Assembly (NCBI GenBank): GCA_039033855.1
Contig: JBCCBV010000007.1
Location: 62,001 to 126,000 of the forward strand
Reading direction: 5' to 3'
From: JBCCBV01 sp039033855
GTDB lineage: Bacteria > Planctomycetota > Phycisphaerae > Phycisphaerales > Phycisphaeraceae
Length of the DNA stretch: 64,000 bases
Part shown: positions 40,918 to 48,480 of the stretch, piece after piece
Position numbering within the stretch: position 1 is the stretch's first letter
How the letters are laid out: every line of letters starts with the position of its first letter
Translations under genes and position numbers: made by a program
Notes under the pieces: model-generated
What the model saw: only the letters and a program-made list of their open reading frames with translations
The model's database searches: none
Told to the model about the DNA's origin: nothing

Positions 40918-41364
40918 ATGTTGATTCAAACGTCGCGGTTCGGAGAGTTGGAGGTGGACGACGGCCGCGTGATCGCGTTCCCCAAGGGCGTGCTCGGGTT
41001 CCCCCGTCACACCGGGTACGTGCTGATCGAGGGCGGCGAAGACAGCTACTTCTGGTGGCTGCAATCGGTCGACCTGCCGGACCTGGCCTTCGTGGTGACC
41101 GACCCCAGCCTTTTCGTCCCGACGTACCAGGTGCCCATCAAGCCCGAGCAGATGGCCGAGCTGGGGCTTTCGTCCCTCGAACAGGCTCAGGTGTTTGTGG
41201 TGGTGAACAAGCGCGGCCGGGAACTGACCGGCAACTTGCAAGGCCCGATTGTGGTGAACGTGGGCAGCCGGGTGGCGCAGCAGCTGGTGCTGAGCGACCG
41301 CCGGTTTACGACCCAGGCGCCGCTCATCGAGCTGCACGAACCGGCCCAGGCGATGAGCGCCTGA
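40918..41364 (+). CDS. fliW: flagellar assembly factor FliW
   Basis: A 148-residue protein, normal length. Family blocks are the start MLIQTSRFGELEVDDGRVIA, FPKGVLGFPRHTGYVLIEGG, FWWLQSVDLPDLAFVVTDP, the conserved EQAQVFVVVNKRG and LTGNLQGPIVVN. FliW binds CsrA and also flagellin; when flagellin is exported, FliW frees itself to block CsrA, which lifts repression of flagellin translation. It sits directly before csrA and fliC, the arrangement known from Bacillus and Campylobacter relatives. The ATG at 40918 was chosen for its conserved N-terminus. Confidence 0.96.
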   Translation: MLIQTSRFGELEVDDGRVIAFPKGVLGFPRHTGYVLIEGGEDSYFWWLQSVDLPDLAFVVTDPSLFVPTYQVPIKPEQMAELGLSSLEQAQVFVVVNKRGRELTGNLQGPIVVNVGSRVAQQLVLSDRRFTTQAPLIELHEPAQAMSA

Positions 41365-41373
41365 CCGGGGGTT

Positions 41374-41425
41374 CTGCGGCACGGACGCCGCGGGCCCGAA
41401 CCGACACGAAACACGATGGACCGTG
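41374..41425 (+). promoter_or_regulatory. two GGA-loop hairpins in the csrA leader
   Basis: Hairpin 1 is GCGGC-ACGGAC-GCCGC (41376-41391), extendable by two pairs to 41374-41393. Hairpin 2 is CACG-ATGGAC-CGTG (41412-41425). Both show GGA in a six-base loop, and the loops are 29 bases apart. Another GGAAGGA lies in the csrA Shine-Dalgarno region at 41497-41503. This is the layout expected for CsrA autoregulation. Confidence 0.5.
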
Positions 41426-41513
41426 CAACCGACCCCTGTTGAATCCCGCTGCTCGACGCCCGGCCGACCGCCGACCGAGCCTACCCAAGCGCCCACGGAA
41501 GGAGCGCCCCCCG

Positions 41514-41777
41514 ATGCTCGTGCTCTCCCGGCAACGAGACGAAACCATCATGATCGGCGACCAGGTGGAGATCACCGTCGTCGACATCCGAGGCGACAAG
41601 GTGCGCCTCGGCATCAACGCACCCCGCACCGTCGAGGTGCATCGCAAAGAGGTCTACGAGGCGATCCAACGCGAGAACGCCCAGGCGGCGCTCGTGGCGC
41701 CCGAAGACGTCCGCATGCTGGACTTGGACCTGCGTCGGCGCGGTGCGCCGCCGCCCGCCCGGCGCCAGTGCGCCTGA
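41514..41777 (+). CDS. csrA: carbon storage regulator CsrA
   Basis: An 87-residue RNA-binding translational regulator; the first ~55 residues are the conserved CsrA domain and the C-terminal tail is longer than in E. coli (61 residues). Hallmarks are MLVLSRQRDETIMIGDQVEI, the VRLGINAPRTVEVHRKEVYE block with the RNA-contacting Arg, and IQRENAQAA. AAGGAG lies 9 bases before the ATG. Gene order fliW-csrA-fliC indicates that its main target here is flagellin mRNA. Confidence 0.97.
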   Translation: MLVLSRQRDETIMIGDQVEITVVDIRGDKVRLGINAPRTVEVHRKEVYEAIQRENAQAALVAPEDVRMLDLDLRRRGAPPPARRQCA

Positions 41778-41845
41778 CCCGTAAGCCCTTGCCGAGCCCG
41801 CCGAACCATCCCGGCCCCGGACCCAACCCCCCGGCGCCTGCACTT

Positions 41846-41865
41846 GACAATCACGGAGGATTGTC
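41846..41865 (+). promoter_or_regulatory. fliC leader hairpin sequestering the Shine-Dalgarno sequence (candidate CsrA operator)
   Basis: GACAATC-ACGGAG-GATTGTC, a perfect 7-base-pair stem with a six-base loop. The loop carries GGA, and the ribosome binding site GGAGG (41855-41859) spans loop and stem, 9 bases before the fliC ATG. CsrA bound to the loop would block translation, as described for hag mRNA of Bacillus subtilis. A further GGA at 41818 upstream could be a second site. Confidence 0.65.
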
Positions 41866-41868
41866 GCC

Positions 41869-43323
41869 ATGACTCGGATCAACACCAACGTTTCCTCGCT
41901 GATTTCCCAGAACAACCTGGCCAGGACCAACGCGGACCTGTCCACCAGGCTCGAACGCCTGGCCACGGGCCTGCAGATCAACCGCGGGGCCGACAACCCC
42001 GCCGGCCTGATCGTTTCCGAGCGCTTGCGCACGGAGATCGCGGGCATCGACCAGTCGATCGACAACATCGAGCGCGCCTCGAACGTCATCGCGACCACCG
42101 AAGGCGCTCTGTCCGAGATCAACGACCTGCTGGTCGATATCAAAAGCCTTGCGGTCGAAGCGGCCAACACCGGCGCCTTTTCGAAAGAAGAGATCGCCGC
42201 CAACCAGCTGCAGATCGACTCGGCCATCGAATCGATCACCCGCATCGCCAACACCACCAGCTTCGCCGGGCTCAAGCTGCTTAACGGCTCGCTGGACTAC
42301 ATCATCTCCGGCCAGCCGTCGTCGGCCATCACCGACATCGACGTGCTGGGCGCCAACTTCGGCACCGCAGAGAGCATCCCGGTGACGCTCGAGGTCTTGA
42401 ACTCCGCCGAGCGGGCCAGCCTGTTCATCTCCGGCGCCGGTACGGGCACGTTCTTGTCTTCGGTGTCGTTCGAGGTCCAGGGGCCGCGCGGCGTGCAGGC
42501 GTTCTCCTTCGTCTCGGGCACCGCGCTCTCGGCCGTGGCCGCCGCCATCAACCAGCTGTCGGACGCCACCGGCATCAACGCCGCGCTGGCCAACTCGGCC
42601 AACATCACCTCCGGCCTGGTGCTCGAAACCACCGAGTACGGCTCGGACCAGTTCGTGTCGGTCCGCAAGCTCGACGACGGCGACTTCTTCCAGACCTTCG
42701 ACCAGCAGGGCGGCTCGCCCATCGTCCGCGACACGGGCGAAGACGTCCTGGCCCTGGTCAACGGCAACCTGGCCCTGGGCGACGGCCTGGACGTTTCGCT
42801 CAAGTCCAGCACCCTCAACATCGACCTGACCCTGACCTCCGGCACCGCCACCAGCACCGGCGTCGAGCAGAGCTTCACCATCACCGGCGGCGGGGCGACT
42901 TACCAGATCGGCGGCGAGGTCAACAGCCAGCAGCAGGTCGGCTTCGGCATCCAGTCGGTCGCCGCGACCAACCTGGGCACCAGCCGGCTGGGCTTCCTCA
43001 ACAGCGTGGTGTCCGGCGGGGAGAACTCCCTGGTCGCCGGGCGCCAGCGCGAAGCGTCCGAGGTCATCGACGCCGCGATCGACCAGATCTCCTCGCTCCG
43101 CGGGCGGTTGGGCGCGTTCGAACGCAACACGCTCGAAACCACGCTCCGGTCGCAGCAGATCTCCTTGGAGAACCTGACCGCCAGCGAATCGACCATCCGC
43201 GACACCGACTTTGCGGCGGAAACCGCGGCCCTGACCCGGGCCCAGATCCTCCAGCAGGCCGGCACGTCGACCCTGGGCATCGCCAACAGCTCGGCCCAGT
43301 CGGTGCTTTCGCTGCTCGGCTAA
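41869..43323 (+). CDS. fliC: flagellin
   Basis: A 484-residue filament protein. The N-terminal D0/D1 part is clear: MTRINTNVSSLISQNNLART, LERLATGLQINRGADNPAGL, SERLRTEIAGIDQSIDNIER. The C-terminal half-domain has REASEVIDAAIDQISSLRGR, ASESTIRDTDFAAETAALTR and ends QAGTSTLGIANSSAQSVLSL. The middle ~250 residues are a Thr/Ser/Gly-rich exposed domain with a flagellin hook-IN-like pattern. Translation is likely controlled by CsrA and FliW through the leader hairpin. It is the last gene of the flagellar block. Confidence 0.97.
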   Translation: MTRINTNVSSLISQNNLARTNADLSTRLERLATGLQINRGADNPAGLIVSERLRTEIAGIDQSIDNIERASNVIATTEGALSEINDLLVDIKSLAVEAANTGAFSKEEIAANQLQIDSAIESITRIANTTSFAGLKLLNGSLDYIISGQPSSAITDIDVLGANFGTAESIPVTLEVLNSAERASLFISGAGTGTFLSSVSFEVQGPRGVQAFSFVSGTALSAVAAAINQLSDATGINAALANSANITSGLVLETTEYGSDQFVSVRKLDDGDFFQTFDQQGGSPIVRDTGEDVLALVNGNLALGDGLDVSLKSSTLNIDLTLTSGTATSTGVEQSFTITGGGATYQIGGEVNSQQQVGFGIQSVAATNLGTSRLGFLNSVVSGGENSLVAGRQREASEVIDAAIDQISSLRGRLGAFERNTLETTLRSQQISLENLTASESTIRDTDFAAETAALTRAQILQQAGTSTLGIANSSAQSVLSLLG

Positions 43324-43354
43324 GCGAGGCGATACACACGCCAAGCCGCCAAGG

Positions 43355-43383
43355 CTGACGCGGATTCCGCGGGCGGGTATCGT
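43355..43383 (+). promoter_or_regulatory. candidate promoter of aroB
   Basis: CTGACG (43355-43360), a 17-base spacer and TATCGT (43378-43383), which ends 8 bases before the aroB ATG. The same TATCGT box precedes the E1-like gene at 5149. A leaderless or nearly leaderless mRNA is predicted. Confidence 0.4.
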
Positions 43384-43391
43384 CGCTCGCC

Positions 43392-44507
43392 ATGGCCGTG
43401 GTCGAACTCTCTCTGGCGCAGCCCGCGCTGCAGTACCAGGTCCGCATCGAAGCGGGGTTGCTTGCCCGCCTCGGCCCAGCGGTGGCCGAAGTCGCCCCGC
43501 ACGCCAAAGCCACCGCGCTGCTCGACGAGGCCGTCGAAGCCGATTGGGGCAAGCCCGCGGCCCGGTCGCTCCGCGACGCCGGCTACGACTGCGCCGTCGC
43601 CAGCCTGGCCGTCAGCGAGAAGCGCAAAACCCTCGGCACGGTGCGCACTTTTTACGAGGTGCTCCTCGAACACCGGCACGAACGGCGGAGCCCGCTGGTC
43701 GCCATCGGCGGCGGCATCCTGGGCGACATGGCCGGATTCGCCGCGGCGACCTACCTCCGCGGCGTGCCCTTCGTTCAGGCGCCCACCACGCTGCTGGCCA
43801 TGGTCGACGCGTCGGTCGGCGGGAAGACCGGCGTCAACGCCCCGCAGGGCAAGAACCTCATCGGCGCGTTCCACCAGCCGGTGCTCGTGGCCATCGACCC
43901 CGACGCGCTATCGACGCTGTCGCCCCGGCAGGTCCGCTGCGGGTTGGCCGAGTGTGTGAAGCACGCCGTGATCCGCGACCCCGAGTTGTTCAGTTGGATC
44001 GAGCGGAACGTCGACGGCATCCTCGGGCTCGAAGGCGGTGCGCTGGCGCAACTCATCGAACGCAACGTGCGCATCAAGGCGGCCGTGGTCGAGCAAGACG
44101 AGCGCGAGTCCGGCGCCCGGGCGCACCTGAACTTCGGCCACACCTTCGCCCACGCGATCGAGGCGTGTAACCGGTTCCTCGGCCGGTCGGCGCTGCTGCA
44201 CGGCGAGGCGGTGGCCGTGGGCATGGTCGGCGCCACACGGCTGGCCATCGACCAAAAAATCTGCCAGGACCCGACTCTGCTGGAACGCTTGGTGCGGTTG
44301 CTCGAGCGCATCGGCCTGCCCACCCGGCTGCCCGCCGAGCCGCCCATGGCCGCGCTCATGACCGCCATGGGCCACGACAAAAAGGTCGCCGACGGCGCCA
44401 TCCACCTGGTGCTGCCCACCCAAATGGGCGAAGTGTGCGTGACCGACGGCGTCCCGATCGACGCCATCGAACGCGCCTGGCAAGCGCTTGCCCAAGACCC
44501 GCAGTAA
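43392..44507 (+). CDS. aroB: 3-dehydroquinate synthase
   Basis: A 371-residue enzyme of the shikimate pathway that cyclises DAHP to 3-dehydroquinate with NAD+ and a divalent metal. Family blocks are VAIGGGILGDMAGFAAATYL, RGVPFVQAPTTLLAMVDASV, GGKTGVNAPQGKNLIGAFHQ, CGLAECVKHAVIRD, HLNFGHTFAHAIE with metal-binding His, and MGHDKKVADG. The length is normal. It is not next to other aro genes; trpE is 30 kb away. The start codon follows a -10-like box and lacks a Shine-Dalgarno sequence. Confidence 0.96.
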   Translation: MAVVELSLAQPALQYQVRIEAGLLARLGPAVAEVAPHAKATALLDEAVEADWGKPAARSLRDAGYDCAVASLAVSEKRKTLGTVRTFYEVLLEHRHERRSPLVAIGGGILGDMAGFAAATYLRGVPFVQAPTTLLAMVDASVGGKTGVNAPQGKNLIGAFHQPVLVAIDPDALSTLSPRQVRCGLAECVKHAVIRDPELFSWIERNVDGILGLEGGALAQLIERNVRIKAAVVEQDERESGARAHLNFGHTFAHAIEACNRFLGRSALLHGEAVAVGMVGATRLAIDQKICQDPTLLERLVRLLERIGLPTRLPAEPPMAALMTAMGHDKKVADGAIHLVLPTQMGEVCVTDGVPIDAIERAWQALAQDPQ

Positions 44508-44519
44508 GCCCGGCCGGGC

Positions 44520-44548
44520 TTGGGCTTGCGCGGCGGCCCGCTTAGCAT
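44520..44548 (+). promoter_or_regulatory. candidate leaderless promoter of exbD
   Basis: TTGGGC (44520-44525), a 17-base spacer and TAGCAT (44543-44548). The last T is 7 bases before the A of the exbD ATG at 44555, the position expected if transcription starts at the start codon. Confidence 0.5.
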
Positions 44549-44554
44549 CGGGCG

Positions 44555-45091
44555 ATGCGCAGGCGACACCGCCCAGTGCCCGAAGCCCGACTCGAACTGG
44601 CGCCGTTGATCGACGTGGTGTTTTTGCTGCTCACGTTCTTCGTGGTCGCGATGACCGTGCTGGTGCAAGACGACCAGGTCCGCGCGGGGTCGGCGCAGGC
44701 CGACGTGTCCGAAGCGCTGCAAGACCGGACCTCGCCCGGGCCGTCGGACGACGACGTCGATGGCGCCCGGGCCCGGTTGTTTCGCCTTCTCGACCTGCGA
44801 TTTCAAGAAGTACTGGGCGAACAGACCGCCGTGCAAGACGCGGGCCGGCTGCACATCTTGACCATCGACGCGCAAGGCGGGCTCCAACTCGACGGCGCCG
44901 GGGTCGAAGCCGCAGGGCTCGAAGACCGACTCGGCGCGCTCCAGGCAGAGCCGGCCGACCGCATCCTTTACGTGGCGCTTGCCGACGAGGCCGAGTCCGA
45001 CCGTGGGCCGGTGTTGTTCGACGTGCTCCAACGCGCCGCCGGCGCGGGTTGGCGGGCCACACTCGTCGAGCCGATCGAGTCTCAACCCTGA
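44555..45091 (+). CDS. ExbD/TolR-family proton-channel subunit
   Basis: A 178-residue protein. After a basic start (MRRRHRPVPEARLELA) comes one membrane helix, PLIDVVFLLLTFFVVAM, with the conserved channel Asp (residue 20). The periplasmic part has the expected alternating pattern but a less usual acidic insert (~45-70), and ends with ILYVALADEAESDRGPVLFD and a final WRATLV strand. Together with an ExbB/TolQ protein it would harvest proton motive force for a TonB-type partner, which is encoded just downstream. No ExbB gene is adjacent. Confidence 0.82.
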   Translation: MRRRHRPVPEARLELAPLIDVVFLLLTFFVVAMTVLVQDDQVRAGSAQADVSEALQDRTSPGPSDDDVDGARARLFRLLDLRFQEVLGEQTAVQDAGRLHILTIDAQGGLQLDGAGVEAAGLEDRLGALQAEPADRILYVALADEAESDRGPVLFDVLQRAAGAGWRATLVEPIESQP

Positions 45092-45107
45092 TGCGCGGGC
45101 GCTTGCG

Positions 45108-46580
45108 ATGAACCACGCCTGGCCATCTCGAACGGTTCAGCCCGCGCGGGGGCTCGGCACCGCGGTGCTCGGTTCGCTTGCGCTGCACGCCGGCGCCGGG
45201 TTGCTTTGGGCGGCGGCCGTGTCGGGTCGAGACGGCGCAGAATCGAATGTAAAACAAGCCGATTCAGCACGAGACACGGCCTCTACATCGCCCAACCTCG
45301 TGCCGTGGGACGTCGCGCTGACGGCGTTAGCACCGGCCGAAGCACGCGAACGCCGGGCCGGGCAACTCGCCGTGCAACTGACGTGGCGTATCGAATCGGC
45401 ACGTGTGCTGCTGCGCGGGCCGCGTGCGCTGCGGGTAAAAGTCGATGCGGGCGTCGCGAACGTCGGTGCCGGCCGTGCGCCCAAAGGCTGGATCGACCGC
45501 GCGTACCTTTCGCTCGACCAAACGCTCGATCCGTCCGACCGTCTGCTTTGGGAGGTCTCAAGAGAGCGAGACCTTCCGGCTGGGGCCTCCGAGCGCGCTC
45601 GACGTCGCATCGACCTGACTGCGCAGGACGCTGCGCTCGGCGGACTCTCCGGATACTGGCTGATCGAGGTGGTCGACGCCCGGGGCGCCGTGGACGAGGC
45701 CGGGCGCGAGGTCGACAACCTGCGGGCGGTGCCGTTGTCCGAACGCGTCCGGTCGCTCCAGGCGCTGGGGCGCGACACGCCGTTGGGCGAGCCGGACGCC
45801 GAGCCGTTGGAGTCGGTGGCGTTTATCTCGCGCGAGGCGTTTGATGAATTGGTCGCGCGTAAGGCCGACACGCTCCAGCCGGCGTTGCAGTCCGAGGCCG
45901 ACCCGGTGCGCACGGCTGAGCTGATCGTGGACCCCGCTTCGGCCACGCCAGCGCCGGGACGGCCGGGCGAACCGCGCCCCCCCGCGACCCCGCCGACGCC
46001 CGAGCCTTCGCGCCGCGCTGCGCCCGACGCCGACCCCGATCGCACGCCGTGGGTAGCCCAGCGCAGCGACGACCCAGATGACCCAGACGCCGTGGCGCTC
46101 CCCGAGCCCGGGCGGCCGGCCGAGGCGTCCCCGCCAACTCCGCAACCCGCCGCAAGCGCCGCCGCTTCGGCGAACCCCGCGCCCGACGCCCCGCTGCGCG
46201 ACCGCAACCGGCCGACCTCGGCTCCGCGCGACCCCCGCGAGGTTCCGGCGACCGAAATCCGCGCCAACGAGGTTGAATGGCAGCGCGACGGCGCCGTGCT
46301 CGTCGGCCCCGGCCTGCGGCTGACACCCGTACGTCCGCGTCAGACTGACTTCCCGGCCACGATTTACCTCAACCGCCCGGGCTCGCCGCGGTTCGACCTG
46401 TTTTTCGACGACGCCGGCCGGGTGACCCGGGTGCGCTACACCCGGTCGATGGGGTCGTCGGAGCTCGACGCCGCGCTCGAAAACGTGCTGTTCCGCTGGC
46501 GGATCGAAGGGTCCGCCGTGGCCGAGCCGGGCGAGCTGGTGCTGCGCGACTTCGAGCTGCGGTGGCTCGAGCCGCGATAA
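45108..46580 (+). CDS. TonB-like energy transducer
   Basis: A 490-residue protein. One N-terminal hydrophobic segment (~residues 15-36) anchors it. Residues ~55-235 form an extra domain of unknown type with RVLLRGPRALRVKVDAG and ESVAFISREAFDEL. Residues ~255-370 are Pro/Ala-rich and probably span the periplasm. The last ~90 residues look like a TonB C-terminal domain: DFPATIYLNRPGSPRFDLFF, then DDAGRVTRVRYTRSMGSSEL and a final FRWRIEG. It follows exbD by 16 bases and is probably co-transcribed. The extra N-terminal periplasmic domain is unusual for TonB. Confidence 0.7.
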   Translation: MNHAWPSRTVQPARGLGTAVLGSLALHAGAGLLWAAAVSGRDGAESNVKQADSARDTASTSPNLVPWDVALTALAPAEARERRAGQLAVQLTWRIESARVLLRGPRALRVKVDAGVANVGAGRAPKGWIDRAYLSLDQTLDPSDRLLWEVSRERDLPAGASERARRRIDLTAQDAALGGLSGYWLIEVVDARGAVDEAGREVDNLRAVPLSERVRSLQALGRDTPLGEPDAEPLESVAFISREAFDELVARKADTLQPALQSEADPVRTAELIVDPASATPAPGRPGEPRPPATPPTPEPSRRAAPDADPDRTPWVAQRSDDPDDPDAVALPEPGRPAEASPPTPQPAASAAASANPAPDAPLRDRNRPTSAPRDPREVPATEIRANEVEWQRDGAVLVGPGLRLTPVRPRQTDFPATIYLNRPGSPRFDLFFDDAGRVTRVRYTRSMGSSELDAALENVLFRWRIEGSAVAEPGELVLRDFELRWLEPR

Positions 46581-46619
46581 GGCCCCGCGCGGAGGCGCCG
46601 CGCGGCTTAGGATCACGCC

Positions 46620-47723
46620 ATGCCCGAGCCCGTCGCCGATCCCTCTGCCGATCCAGCTCACGAACGCGTTGTGAACCCCGCGGGGGGAACATCGTCGGTG
46701 CACGGCGTGCGCCCCGAAGCGCTCAACGGGCTCCTGGCCAGTTACGAGGCCGAGCCGCGCATGCGTCACATCGACGCGGCCTTCCTGCCCAGCCGTGCCC
46801 GGGTCATCGACCTGATCGAGCTGCTCCGCCGCGTGACGTTCCCCGGGTTTTTTGAGGACGAGCGGCTGGCTACCGACAACCTGCGCGACCGTACCGCGGC
46901 GCTGCTGGAAGAGACCGAGGCGCTGCTGTTCGACCAGGTGCGCCAGGCGCTGCGGTATGCGCTCAACCGCGCAGCCGATGCCGAGCACGCCGCCGCGGTA
47001 GGGGCCGAGCCGATCGACCTCGCCGCGTCGGGGCACGATGCGCACGCCCACAAGCCCGGCGACGATTGCGACGACTGCGACCAGGACGCCCGGGCGATTA
47101 CCGACGCGGTCCTGGCGGGCGTTCCGGCCGTGCGCGACCTGCTCGCCACCGACGTTCAGGCCGCGTTCGACGGCGACCCGGCCGGCGCCAACACCGACGA
47201 AACCATCTTCTGCTATCCCGGCATCGACGCGGTGTTCACCCACCGCTACGCCCACGCGCTGCACGCGCTCGGCGTGCCGTTGATCCCCCGGATCATGTCC
47301 GAATACGCCCACAACGAAACCGGCGTCGACATCCACCCGGGCGCCACCATCGGCCCGTCGTTTTTCATCGACCACGGCACGGGCGTGGTGGTCGGCGAAA
47401 CCTGCACCATCGGCGAGCGGGTGAAGATCTATCAGGGCGTCACCCTCGGCGCGTTGTCGACCAAGGGCGGGCGGAACTGGCGCGGGCGTAAGCGTCATCC
47501 GACGATCGAGGACGACGTAACCATCTACGGCGGCGCCGTGATCCTGGGCGGGCAAACCGTCATCGGCAAGGGCGCGACCATCGGCGGGGCGGTGTTCCTG
47601 ACGTCCTCGGTTTTGCCGGGCCATACCGTGACCACCGGCGCCCCGGACCCCACGCACCGGCCGCCCAAACAACGCCGGCGCAAGACCGACCTGCCTACCC
47701 CGGACCCCGGCGCCACGGCGTGA
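46620..47723 (+). CDS. cysE: serine O-acetyltransferase (EpsC type)
   Basis: A 367-residue enzyme that makes O-acetylserine, the precursor for cysteine. The N-terminal helical half has LPSRARVIDLIELLRRVTFP and the acidic linker typical of EpsC-like long forms. The catalytic part has FCYPGIDAVFTHRYAHALHA and RIMSEYAHNETGVDIHPGAT. A left-handed beta-helix follows, with repeats from IGPSFFIDHGTGVVVGETC to VILGGQTVIGKGATIGG. An acidic His/Asp/Cys-rich insert (DAHAHKPGDDCDDCDQD, ~140-157) is unusual and could bind metal. TAGGAT ends 6 bases before the ATG, so a leaderless mRNA is likely. Confidence 0.9.
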   Translation: MPEPVADPSADPAHERVVNPAGGTSSVHGVRPEALNGLLASYEAEPRMRHIDAAFLPSRARVIDLIELLRRVTFPGFFEDERLATDNLRDRTAALLEETEALLFDQVRQALRYALNRAADAEHAAAVGAEPIDLAASGHDAHAHKPGDDCDDCDQDARAITDAVLAGVPAVRDLLATDVQAAFDGDPAGANTDETIFCYPGIDAVFTHRYAHALHALGVPLIPRIMSEYAHNETGVDIHPGATIGPSFFIDHGTGVVVGETCTIGERVKIYQGVTLGALSTKGGRNWRGRKRHPTIEDDVTIYGGAVILGGQTVIGKGATIGGAVFLTSSVLPGHTVTTGAPDPTHRPPKQRRRKTDLPTPDPGATA

Positions 47724-47764
47724 CGAGCGCCGCGGTTGGAGCGCGCAGGGCATGCGCTTCGACC

Positions 47765-47793
47765 TTGGTGGTGGGCACCACGCCGAGTAGGCT
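47765..47793 (+). promoter_or_regulatory. candidate leaderless promoter, first zinc-ribbon gene
   Basis: TTGGTG (47765-47770), a 17-base spacer and TAGGCT (47788-47793), ending 7 bases before the ATG at 47801. Nearly identical to the promoter of the paralogous gene downstream. Confidence 0.55.
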
Positions 47794-47800
47794 TGGGTGT

Positions 47801-48403
47801 ATGAACCAGCCCTCCCCGGACGACCGTGTGCGGTTCCGCTGCCCGCGGTGCATCGGCAAGATTTCTTCGCCCGTCGCCACGCTCGGGCTGTACGTCAGCT
47901 GCCCGCATTGCGAAGCGCGCGTGCGCGTGCCGATCCCGGCCGAGCTCAAGCCATTGGGCATGTCGCGCTCGTCGATCAAGGCCCGTCAGTACGCGCAGAT
48001 CGACAAGGCCATCCGCGCCGCCCAGGCCGAGGGCGACGCCGACAAGAAGGACGTCTCCGACCAGACGCTCGAGCCCAGCGGCGGGGCGGTGGTCGACTTC
48101 GGCATCGACGTCGGCCCGCCCGCGCAGGAAGACGACGCCCGCGACGCGATGAAGCCGGCCCGGTCGATTTCGTTTACCGGCCCGGCTCCGGGCGGCGTTC
48201 CGGCCGTGGCGGATGACGACGACGATGACGACCCGGAGGCCAGCGTCAGCCAGACCGAGGTGTTCCTCGCGGCCATCGCCTCGGACCTGGGGTCCGACGC
48301 GCCCCCGGCCAAGCGGCCCAAGGGTTCGCTCCGGGCCCCGATCGACCCGATGGACGAGGCGCTTTCGGGTTCGAGCGCCGACCGGGCCAGCCTCGACGCC
48401 TGA
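47801..48403 (+). CDS. zinc-ribbon protein, tandem paralogue 1
   Basis: A 200-residue protein. Residues 11-46 form a short zinc ribbon: FRCPRCIGKIS and YVSCPHCEARVRVPIP supply four cysteines as two CxxC pairs. The remainder is acidic, low-complexity and probably disordered, with a DDDDDDD run and a C-terminal segment DPMDEALSGSSADRASLDA. No enzyme motif is seen. Its paralogue follows 77 bases downstream with the same N-terminal domain and a different tail. Short CPxC zinc-ribbon starts of this kind are frequent in Planctomycetota; the function is unknown. Confidence 0.82.
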   Translation: MNQPSPDDRVRFRCPRCIGKISSPVATLGLYVSCPHCEARVRVPIPAELKPLGMSRSSIKARQYAQIDKAIRAAQAEGDADKKDVSDQTLEPSGGAVVDFGIDVGPPAQEDDARDAMKPARSISFTGPAPGGVPAVADDDDDDDPEASVSQTEVFLAAIASDLGSDAPPAKRPKGSLRAPIDPMDEALSGSSADRASLDA

Positions 48404-48444
48404 TCCGGCCGGATGATTGGCTCGCGCGGGGCGTTGCGCAGCGG

Positions 48445-48473
48445 TTGGTCCTGCCGGGGCTCGGGGATAGGCT
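48445..48473 (+). promoter_or_regulatory. candidate leaderless promoter, second zinc-ribbon gene
   Basis: TTGGTC (48445-48450), a 17-base spacer and TAGGCT (48468-48473), ending 7 bases before the ATG at 48481. It matches the promoter at 47765-47793 in both hexamers (one base different), spacer length and distance to the start codon. Confidence 0.55.
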
Positions 48474-48480
48474 GGAAGAC

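Noticed and set aside
41782..41807. sigma-28-like promoter before fliC (TAAG ... GCCGAACC)
   Set aside because: The -35 part is weak, the spacing is one base short and the -10 part lacks the TAA end. Too weak to list as a feature.
41844..41849. TTGACA just before fliC as a -35 box
   Set aside because: It lies only 19 bases before the start codon, leaving no room for a -10 box. It is part of the leader hairpin stem.
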